A stretch of DNA of 43,961 nt. Source: an uncultured Verrucomicrobiota bacterium (GTDB lineage Bacteria; Verrucomicrobiota; Verrucomicrobiia; Limisphaerales; CAIQOK01). The stretch lies in the NCBI GenBank assembly GCA_903873415.1, contig CAIQOK010000034.1, forward strand, positions 1-43,961, given 5' to 3'. Under the pieces are notes generated by a model. That model was given only the letters and a program-made list of their open reading frames with translations. It had not been told where the DNA came from and did not search any database. This document shows, one piece after another, positions 35,737-42,773 of the stretch (positions are counted from its first letter, which is position 1; each line of letters opens with the position of its first letter). The position numbers and the translations under genes are program-made.

Positions 35737-36750
35737 ATGAGTAATCTCCAGCAGTCTCCGGGGGGCGCCGCTTCCGCGCGCGACGTTTTGACCCGCATCA
35801 CCGGCAGCGTGCAAACCAGTTCGGAACGCGGATTGGAGAAGCTTTCATTTCATGCGATGGGCACCCGCTGTGCCGTTAACTGCCATGGAGCGCCGGCGGC
35901 GGCAATTCGGGATTTCCAGCGTGAGGTGGTCGCCTGGGTGGCGTCGTTCGAGGCGCGATATTCCCGATACCTGCCCGAGAGCCTCATTGGCCGGATCAAT
36001 GAGGCGGCGGGCCGGCAATGGGTGGAGACGGATCCTGAAACGGACCGGCTGCTTGCGTTGTGCCAGGATTTGTTTTTTTTCACCCGGGGCGCTTTCGATC
36101 CGACGGCGCTGCCCTTGATCCGGTTGTGGAACTGGAAGGCGCAGCCCCCGGTGCTTCCTGAGGAGGTGGTCATTCGCGCGGCTCGTGAATTGGTGGGATG
36201 GAGCAAGGTCCAACGCCGGCCCGGCGCGGTTTTCCTGCCCCGTGCCGGCATGTGCTTGGACTTGGGTGGAATCGGCAAGGAGTATGCCGTGGATTGTGTG
36301 ATTAATCTGGCTGTGTCGCGCGGGATCGCCAATGTGCTGGTTGATTTCGGTCAGGATGTGCGGGTAAAGGGAGCGGCACCGGACAAAAAATTCTGGTTGA
36401 TCGGATTGGAAGATCCCTCGCAACCGGGGAAATGCTGGACAAGTGTCGCGGTGACCGACCATGCCGTGGCCACTTCAGGGGATTATTTCCGCTGCTTCCA
36501 GATCAATGGCAGGCGCTACGGGCACATCATCGATCCGCGCACCGGTTATCCGGTGGACAACGGCTGCCGGGCGGTATCGGTTGTGGCGCCCTCCTGCACG
36601 ATTGCCGGGCTGCTCACAACCACGGCGCTCATTCTGGGGCCGAAGGAGGGATTGCAGTTGATAGAAACGCATCAAGGAGCTGCTGGAGCGCTTACAACCG
36701 ACAATTCACGTCTCCTCTCCCGGAGGTTTCACGAGTTTGCCACGGCTTGA
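35737..36750 (+). CDS. apbE: FAD:protein FMN transferase (ApbE family)
   Basis: A 337-residue flavinyltransferase that attaches FMN through a phosphoester bond to Thr/Ser of target proteins. Family motifs are HAMGTRC near residue 40, GAFDPTALPLIRLW, DLGGIGKEYAVD, NVLVDFGQDVRVKG and HIIDPRTGYPV (Mg/FAD site). No signal peptide is obvious, so it may work in the cytoplasm or lack a recognisable leader. No flavinylation target (NqrBC, RnfDG or FMN-binding domain) is present in the window. It starts at an ATGA overlap with a five-codon leader. Confidence 0.93.
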   Translation: MSNLQQSPGGAASARDVLTRITGSVQTSSERGLEKLSFHAMGTRCAVNCHGAPAAAIRDFQREVVAWVASFEARYSRYLPESLIGRINEAAGRQWVETDPETDRLLALCQDLFFFTRGAFDPTALPLIRLWNWKAQPPVLPEEVVIRAARELVGWSKVQRRPGAVFLPRAGMCLDLGGIGKEYAVDCVINLAVSRGIANVLVDFGQDVRVKGAAPDKKFWLIGLEDPSQPGKCWTSVAVTDHAVATSGDYFRCFQINGRRYGHIIDPRTGYPVDNGCRAVSVVAPSCTIAGLLTTTALILGPKEGLQLIETHQGAAGALTTDNSRLLSRRFHEFATA

Positions 36751-36791
36751 AAAATGCCTGGCTGGCACCCATGGGGTAGTCCCGACCGGAG

Positions 36792-37763
36792 TCAGAGCAG
36801 ACTGTTGATCATGATGCCCAGCACGCTCATTGGTCCCTGATCCTCCAGCCCCTCGGTGGCCTTGTCGAGTTTCTGCAGGGTTAATTTCGCATCACGGAGG
36901 AAATCCTGGTCGTTGATCAGCTTGCCCACGGTGCCCTGGCCTTGGTTGATTTTCTGAAGGATTTCTTTCAGGTTGGTCATTGACTCGGTGGTTTCGTTGT
37001 AGAGTTTCTCCTCCTTCACCAGCTTGCCGATGGTGCCCTGGCCGGAATTGATCTGCCCGATCACTTTGCGGGCATCGGTCACGGTCGCTTTGATTTCCTC
37101 ACCCGCACTCTGAAGGTTTGAGACCGTGTTCAGGGCGGTGCTGTAGAGTGCGTCGTCGAAGATGAGCCTGCCCACGGTGCCTTTGCCCTCGGAAATCTGG
37201 GAGGAAATGGACTGGAGATGGGCGATGGTGGCGGTCAAGGGTTCGCGGTTGGCCTTGAGGAAATCGGTGAATGGTCCGAGCAGGTTGTCGATCTTGTCGC
37301 CGGTAAAGCTTTTGGTGAGGTTTTCCACGCCGCTGGCCACGCTGTCAAGCTTGGCCATGAGGCTGCTCAGATCGGCCTGCTCGTTGGCGGCAAGGACGGT
37401 GGTGTCATCCGCGACCGGGGCCGTTTTAGAGCCGAAGTCGATCGCGACGAAATTCTGGCCCATCAGGCCGGTGAATTTCACCGTGGCGGTGCTGTCGGTT
37501 TTCACCCCGGCGTCCTTGTGGATCTTCATGGTTACGACCACTTTGTTGTCGCGCAACTTGATCTCCTCCACGCGGCCGATCTCCACGCCCGCCATTTTGA
37601 CGCGGTCGCCCACCTTGAGTTCCTGGGCGTTGTTGAACAGGGCGGAGATGTGGTAGCCGCTTTTGAAGTTTTCCAGTCCGCCGACGATGTCCAAGATGAA
37701 CACAGCGGAGAGCGCGATGACGGCCACGAAGATGCCGAGCCGGGTTTCGATGGAGTTTTTCAT
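36792..37763 (-). CDS. MCE/MlaD-family lipid-transport protein
   Basis: A 323-residue inner-membrane-anchored protein. It has one helix (about 8-28), then an MCE domain (about 38-115: AQELKVGDRVKMAGVEIGRVEEI and LMGQNFVAIDFG) that forms a hexameric ring with a lipid-conducting pore in characterised members. The C-terminal 200 residues are helical, with three evenly spaced motifs: GKGTVGRLIFDDALY, GQGTIGKLVKEEKLY and GQGTVGKLINDQDF. They probably form a needle-like extension as in PqiB/LetB-type or Mce proteins. It is the last gene of the mla-like operon, 8 bp after the ATPase gene. Confidence 0.93.
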   Translation of the reverse strand: MKNSIETRLGIFVAVIALSAVFILDIVGGLENFKSGYHISALFNNAQELKVGDRVKMAGVEIGRVEEIKLRDNKVVVTMKIHKDAGVKTDSTATVKFTGLMGQNFVAIDFGSKTAPVADDTTVLAANEQADLSSLMAKLDSVASGVENLTKSFTGDKIDNLLGPFTDFLKANREPLTATIAHLQSISSQISEGKGTVGRLIFDDALYSTALNTVSNLQSAGEEIKATVTDARKVIGQINSGQGTIGKLVKEEKLYNETTESMTNLKEILQKINQGQGTVGKLINDQDFLRDAKLTLQKLDKATEGLEDQGPMSVLGIMINSLL

Positions 37764-37771
37764 AGCTTGTC

Positions 37772-38536
37772 TTAACGGGAATCGGGTCGTTTGAAATCAG
37801 CAGTCAAAAATTTCCGGATCAGCGGGTCGCTGATGTGTTTGATCTCCTCCGGGGTGCCGATGCTGACAATGCGGCCGTCATTGATCACCGCAATGCGGTC
37901 TGCCACGCCGAAGGCCAGATCCCGGTCATGGGAAACCACGATGGTGGTGACATGGACGCGATCCTTGAGTTTGAGGATTTCCTCGCCTATGACGACGGCG
38001 GAGAGAGGGTCCAGTTCGCTGGTGGGTTCATCGTAAAGGATGAGCTGGGGTTCCACGACCAGGGCGCGGGCGATGGCCACCCGTTTTTTCATGCCCCCGG
38101 AAAGTTCGTTGGGCATCTTGTCCTCGGTGCCCTTGAGTCCGACCACCTCGAGCTTTTCCGAAACCACCCGGCCGATATCGGCTGGGGCAAGCAGTTGGTG
38201 CTCGCTGAGATAAAGCCCGACGTTCTCACCTACGGTCAAGGAGTTGAGCAGGGCTCCGGACTGGAACACCATTGCCATGCGGTGTTTTTCCATCACCCCG
38301 GGCGACTGGATGGATTCGTCGTTGATGAGGATTTCCCCAGCATCAGGTATTTCCAGGCCGATGATGTGTTTGAGCAGGACGCTTTTGCCGCTGCCGCTGG
38401 GGCCCATGATGACGAAGATTTCTCCGGGCTTCACCTCGAAGTCCAATCCCTTGAGGACTTCCTGCCCGTTGTAGCTGCGGCGCAGTCCGCGGACTTGAAC
38501 ACTGACGGCTGCTGAATTGGATTGGGAGTGGCTCAT
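37772..38536 (-). CDS. MlaF-like ABC transporter ATP-binding protein
   Basis: A 254-residue ATPase of the MlaF/Ttg2A type. Walker A is GPSGSGKS (45-52), Q loop VFQSGAL, signature LSGGM (145-149) and Walker B LILYDE (165-170), followed by PTSELDP, typical of this subfamily. It powers lipid movement through the MlaE permease. Its ATG overlaps the permease stop (TGATG), so the pair is translationally coupled. The open frame continues upstream of the ATG but without similarity. Confidence 0.94.
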   Translation of the reverse strand: MSHSQSNSAAVSVQVRGLRRSYNGQEVLKGLDFEVKPGEIFVIMGPSGSGKSVLLKHIIGLEIPDAGEILINDESIQSPGVMEKHRMAMVFQSGALLNSLTVGENVGLYLSEHQLLAPADIGRVVSEKLEVVGLKGTEDKMPNELSGGMKKRVAIARALVVEPQLILYDEPTSELDPLSAVVIGEEILKLKDRVHVTTIVVSHDRDLAFGVADRIAVINDGRIVSIGTPEEIKHISDPLIRKFLTADFKRPDSR

Positions 38537-39273
38537 CACTTTAACAGGAGGCGGGTTAGCGCGTAGTCCAGGATGACAATCAGCACGATGGAGTTCACGA
38601 CCGCCTTGGTCACAGAGCGTCCGATACCGCGGGGGCCGCCGATGGTGATGAGTCCCTGGTGGCAGGAGACAACGCCTACCACCAATGCGAAGCAAAAGCT
38701 TTTGAACACGCCGTTGGCAACCTCCCTCAGTCCGACGATCTCCCGCAGATTCTGGAAAAAGGCCTGGAAGGCAATGTCAATTCGGCCGTTGGCCGCCGAT
38801 ACCGCGGCCCCGCCCAGCCAGCCGGCCAAGATGGAGAAAATCACCAGTAGCGGCACCGCCAAGGCAATGGCTGTTATTCTCGGTAGCACCAAGTAATGGA
38901 TCGGGTTGATGTTCATGGTCCTCAGCGCGTCGATTTCCTGATAGACGCGCATGGAGCCGATTTCCGCGGCCATGGCCGAGCCGATGCGGCCGGCAATCAG
39001 AATGGACATCATGACGGGGGCCAGTTCTTTGGCGATGGAGATGCCGACCAGTCCGCCGACGGCGCTGGTGAGTCCGCGTTCGACGAGCACGGGGCCGGTC
39101 TGGAGTGCGATGACGCCGCCGATGAAAAATGAGAGGATGCAGACCATGAGCAGGCTGGCGTTGCCGATCTCAAAGAGCTGGTCATAGACTTTCTCGCGCT
39201 GGCGCCAAGCCAGAGGCAGGGCCAGGAGCGTGCGCCAGAAAAGCAAAACCATTTCTCCAATATTTTGAAACAT
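38536..39273 (-). CDS. MlaE-like lipid ABC transporter permease
   Basis: A 245-residue MlaE/TrbA-type permease with a short N-terminal amphipathic helix and five to six membrane helices. The core includes GGVIALQTGPVLVERG, IAKELAPVMMSILIAGRIGSAMAAEIGSM, then EIDALRTMNINPIHYLVLPR. These match the family's coupling segment. It forms the channel dimer on which MlaF and the MCE ring assemble. It begins 9 bp after the WP-repeat gene. Confidence 0.94.
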   Translation of the reverse strand: MFQNIGEMVLLFWRTLLALPLAWRQREKVYDQLFEIGNASLLMVCILSFFIGGVIALQTGPVLVERGLTSAVGGLVGISIAKELAPVMMSILIAGRIGSAMAAEIGSMRVYQEIDALRTMNINPIHYLVLPRITAIALAVPLLVIFSILAGWLGGAAVSAANGRIDIAFQAFFQNLREIVGLREVANGVFKSFCFALVVGVVSCHQGLITIGGPRGIGRSVTKAVVNSIVLIVILDYALTRLLLK

Positions 39274-39282
39274 ACCGTGGCT

Positions 39283-40752
39283 TTATTTTGATTTCGGGGC
39301 GGTTTGGGGCGCGCGGCGGGTTTGGTGTGCCGGAAAATAAAACCAGCGACGGGACACGCCCTCTGGTGTGGAGTGATACTGGAAAAGCCCGAAGAGGAGC
39401 GAGTCTTTTTTCGTGCCGGGCGCGGTTTCCTGCCGGAAGAGGTTCCAGAGCAGGGACTGGCAGGACGCCTTGGAGGTGGCGTTGTACTCCGAGCGCCAGA
39501 GGGACCACATCGGTGAGTAATCCCGCTCGAGGCTTCGGTTGTTGGGCACGATCGGTTCCACCGGGGCCAGGATTTGCAGGCGGCGGTTGCCGTTCGGCTC
39601 CCGGCGCCAAGTGTAGAGCGGCCACAGATCCCGGCGGTTGAAGGCTGTGCCGGTCTGCGTGTTTTTCTCCGTTACGTCCGAATAGAGGTAGAGGGCGATC
39701 CGGGTCCGGGTTCGCTCCAAGGTGTCTACTTTAACCCGGTTGTATTTGTAAAGCAGCCAAGGGCAGAAGCGGCTTTCCAGATTGGTGGTCTGGGCATGGC
39801 TGTAAAACGGCCAGATCCGGGAAGTGGTTTTGCCCTCGCCCCGCGCAAACTCAATGACCGGCCAGGGGGTCTGCCACTCATTATAGTGGTTTTCCCGGTC
39901 GATCACGTGGGTGATGAACGGCCAACCCACGGTGGTGGAGTCCCGCTGGGGGGAGCGGACCAGGCTGTAGAAGGGCATCAAGGCCTTTTCCTGCCGGGCG
40001 TTGGTTGTCCCCAGCCCGCTCAGGGTGTTGAGATAGACGGGCCACAATGCGAAGCGGCGGTCATGGCCGGGAACCAGTTCGGGGTCTCCAAAACGGTTGG
40101 TCCGGGTTGTCGGTTCCTTGTGTTCATGGCCGAGAAATGGCCATAACTGCCAGCCCTCCAGTCCGTTGCCGTGCCGCTGATGGTAGAAGGGGTAGAGGTA
40201 ATTCTCCGTGATCACATCCCCCTTCCGGGTCCGGGCGTAGAGGGGAAACATCGCGAAGAAGATTTCATCCTTGAAAAGCCTGTGCTTGACATGCCCGTAA
40301 AAAGGGGCCAGCGCGCTGTAATCCTCGTTCGTGTCCCCAGACCGTTGCCGGAAAAAAAACGGGTAAAATGTGGACCGGGTGGTGTTGGTGTGTGCCTGAT
40401 CCTCACCGCCGGCATAGCTGAGCACCTCCATGAAGTGCCAGCGATGCTCCGTCCCGTAGCGGCGGTAAGTGATCACCGGATAGGCAAAGTCCACCTCGGT
40501 GGAATCCATTCCGGGGTCCCGGGTGATTGAAAAAAGGGGGGGGAAGGCCAGCAGGGTGGCGGTTTCCTTGGTTTCACTGTAAAAAAGCGGTCCGACCATC
40601 TCGGTGCGATGGCCCGGAGAGAGTGTCAGATCGAAATCCTGAATCAGCGGCCCGAGCTGCTGCTCCTTTTCAACCGGTGCGGCCGAGCAGGGCCAGGGCA
40701 GGGCCAGAGAGCCTGCCAACACTAGGAAAAACAATTTTCGGGGGCTTATCAT
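39283..40752 (-). CDS. Exported WP/YPFY-repeat protein, first gene of the mla-like operon
   Basis: A 489-residue protein of unknown function. A signal peptide (MISPRKLFFLVLAGSLALP, cut near CSAAP) is followed by a long run of short aromatic strand-like units: LLAFPPLFS, FYPFFFRQRS, LAPFYGHVKH, MFPLYARTRK, LYPFYHQRHG, LWPFLGHEHK, LWPVYLN, LMPFYSLVRS, GWPFITHV, IWPFYSHAQ and LWPLYTWRRE. The pattern W/Y/F-P-F/L-Y followed by charged residues repeats every 20-45 residues. It suggests a beta-strand array, such as an outer-membrane barrel or a propeller. The mlaE-like gene starts 9 bp later, so the protein may be the outer-membrane or periplasmic partner of the lipid transporter. ATG 40752 is used; GTG 40767 is an alternative. 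Confidence 0.8.
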   Translation of the reverse strand: MISPRKLFFLVLAGSLALPWPCSAAPVEKEQQLGPLIQDFDLTLSPGHRTEMVGPLFYSETKETATLLAFPPLFSITRDPGMDSTEVDFAYPVITYRRYGTEHRWHFMEVLSYAGGEDQAHTNTTRSTFYPFFFRQRSGDTNEDYSALAPFYGHVKHRLFKDEIFFAMFPLYARTRKGDVITENYLYPFYHQRHGNGLEGWQLWPFLGHEHKEPTTRTNRFGDPELVPGHDRRFALWPVYLNTLSGLGTTNARQEKALMPFYSLVRSPQRDSTTVGWPFITHVIDRENHYNEWQTPWPVIEFARGEGKTTSRIWPFYSHAQTTNLESRFCPWLLYKYNRVKVDTLERTRTRIALYLYSDVTEKNTQTGTAFNRRDLWPLYTWRREPNGNRRLQILAPVEPIVPNNRSLERDYSPMWSLWRSEYNATSKASCQSLLWNLFRQETAPGTKKDSLLFGLFQYHSTPEGVSRRWFYFPAHQTRRAPQTAPKSK

Positions 40753-40869
40753 GGCGACAGTTGGCACCAGAGAAATCTGATAATAATTGAGAAGGGCACC
40801 GGATCAACCGTTTAGATTATTCTTTTCAATAGCAGGGTTGGCTGATCAAGATTGCGCCTGAGCCCTAGG

Positions 40870-41181
40870 TCAGTCGCCCGAGGGTTCGGGGTTTCTGGGA
40901 TTGGCTGCTGCCGGCCTGGGCCGGTGCAAGACCATGACATTGCCCACGCGCATTATCAGGTGGCTGGAGGTTTGCGCAGCCAGCTGGGGGGCAAGTTCTT
41001 TTTTCTGCTCTTTGAACTCGGAGAACTTGATCTTCACCAGCGGGTGCAATGCCAAGGCCGTGTCCACTGACCGGATGAACCCGTCGCTTAAGCCGGCCTT
41101 ACCGATTTTAAGCATCGGCTCCAGAAGCTGGGCCGTGGACTTGAATTTGCTGATTTGCGAGCTGCTCAATGGTTCCATCAT
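40870..41181 (-). CDS. YhbY/CRS1-YhbY-family RNA-binding protein
   Basis: A 103-residue protein with the CRM fold. It has QLLEPMLKIGKAGLSDGF, a central helix, VKIKFSEFKEQKKE, and the terminal strand MRVGNVMVLHRPRP. YhbY-type proteins associate with pre-50S ribosomes. The GxxG loop is IGKAG here (usually VGKxG). Either ATG 41181 or 41178 is possible. It stands apart, 117 bp upstream of the WP-repeat gene on the same strand. Confidence 0.88.
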   Translation of the reverse strand: MMEPLSSSQISKFKSTAQLLEPMLKIGKAGLSDGFIRSVDTALALHPLVKIKFSEFKEQKKELAPQLAAQTSSHLIMRVGNVMVLHRPRPAAANPRNPEPSGD

Positions 41182-41327
41182 CAAGCCCAGAGTCTAAACC
41201 AGTCCCTCTCTAAAAACCAATCTCAATCGGATCCCAGAACGGGGATAACTGCGGGCCGCAAAAAGCGCGGTCCGTCGTTTGTCGGCGTTGACTTCGCGGC
41301 GCTGGCAGGCCAGTTTTCTGACCACTC

Positions 41328-42578
41328 ATGTCAACCAAACTTCTTCACGGCTCAGCTGCTGGTTTCAAGGATGGCTTGTTTCCCCCCCATTCGCGCCGCG
41401 GTTTTCTGCATCGATTCGGTGCTCTCACGGGTGCGGCAACCCTCGGGTTTTCCGGTGCCGGGGCTTTTGCCGCCCCGACTCCGATTCAAGGCTTTGAGAG
41501 AGCGGCTGCCGATCCGAACAGCTCCAAAGACTGGCAACCTGTGTCCGATCGCAAGATACGGGTCGGGCTGGTGGGCTACGGGGTCTGCCAATTTGGGGCC
41601 CAGTTCGGTTTTCAGGATCACCCCAATGTGCAGGTCGTGGCCGTGAGCGACCTGCTGCCGGACCGCTGTTCGGAGATGGCCCGGGCCTGCCGCTGCGCCA
41701 AAACCTATCCCTCGCTGGAACAATTGGTGAAGGACGATTCCATCGAAGCCGTGTTTGTGGCCACAGACGCCCCGAGTCATGCCCGGCATTGCATCGAGGT
41801 TCTGCGGCACGGGAAGCATGTTGCATCGGCGGTGCCTGCAATGTTCGGATCATTGGAGGATGGGGAAAAGCTTTTTGCGGCTGTGAAAAGCAGCGGGCTC
41901 AAATACATGATGTTTGAGACGTCGGCCTTCCATGAGGACCTGACGGCCATGCGGCAGATCTACCGGGCGGGCGGGTTGGGCAAGTTGTTGTATTCGGAGG
42001 GGGAATATTTTCACTATATGGAGACGCCCATCGATTCCTTCAAGGGATGGCGGGTGGGCCTGCCGCCCCAGTGGTATCCAACCCATTCCAACGCCTATTA
42101 CAATTGCATCACCGGCGGCAGTTATACGGAGGTTTCCTGCCTGGGCGTTCCCAGCAGGGTGGAACATTTGAAACCCGCCAACAATCCCTACCAGAATGCC
42201 TTTGGCAGTGAGATCGCGTTTCTGCGGACCAGCGAGGGGGGCATGGCGCGGATGGCCGTGAGTTGGGATACTCCCGGCTTGGGCGGGGAAAAGGGGAGGG
42301 TCCGCGGTCAGCGCGGCTCCTTTGACGGGAAATACGAGGGGCTTGAAAAGCAAGTGCCCGACATCAGGCGTCCGCCGCTGCCGCCGGGAATGTCTCCAGG
42401 TGCCCATGGGGGATCGCATGGTCATCTGACCAATGAGTTCATCAATGCCATTCTTCAGAACCGCCAACCGCTTGTGGACATTTCCATGGCCCTTAATCTC
42501 ACTGCCGCGGGAATTGTGGCCCATCAATCGGCTTTGAAGGGAGGGGAGTGGTTGAAAATTCCCCAATATAAACTCTAA
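41328..42578 (+). CDS. Tat-exported Gfo/Idh/MocA-family oxidoreductase
   Basis: A 416-residue NAD(P)-fold protein. A twin-arginine-type signal (HSRRGFLHRFGA, then a hydrophobic stretch ending AFAAP) indicates folded export with cofactor bound. The Rossmann part has RVGLVGYGVCQFG and VSDLLPDR. The usual EKP segment, whose Lys helps catalysis, reads SAVP here (167-170), a variant seen in some environmental members. The C-terminal domain has HGGSHGHLTNEFINAIL and ends normally. Exported members often act on carbohydrate derivatives, but no substrate can be assigned. It stands alone. Confidence 0.9.
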   Translation: MSTKLLHGSAAGFKDGLFPPHSRRGFLHRFGALTGAATLGFSGAGAFAAPTPIQGFERAAADPNSSKDWQPVSDRKIRVGLVGYGVCQFGAQFGFQDHPNVQVVAVSDLLPDRCSEMARACRCAKTYPSLEQLVKDDSIEAVFVATDAPSHARHCIEVLRHGKHVASAVPAMFGSLEDGEKLFAAVKSSGLKYMMFETSAFHEDLTAMRQIYRAGGLGKLLYSEGEYFHYMETPIDSFKGWRVGLPPQWYPTHSNAYYNCITGGSYTEVSCLGVPSRVEHLKPANNPYQNAFGSEIAFLRTSEGGMARMAVSWDTPGLGGEKGRVRGQRGSFDGKYEGLEKQVPDIRRPPLPPGMSPGAHGGSHGHLTNEFINAILQNRQPLVDISMALNLTAAGIVAHQSALKGGEWLKIPQYKL

Positions 42579-42773
42579 TCCGAATATCCAGACCGTTTTT
42601 TCTTGGCGTGTGCTGTTGGGTATGACCTTCCCTCGGCTTGCCGCGGGTGTTTCTCCGGCCTCGTTGTCAGTGTGAAAGTTTCGGGACGGGTGCCCGGTCG
42701 GCATCGAAAGGATTGCGCTTGATGCTGAGGATCAGGTGGTGATCCGTTTTCATTTTGCGGATGGCGGGTTTGA

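Noticed and set aside
42667-42753. A 28-codon minus-strand ORF (MKTDHHLILSIK start) just after the NYN gene
   Set aside because: It follows the NYN stop by about 20 bp and the composition is reasonable. There is no ribosome site and no recognised family, so it stays unproven.
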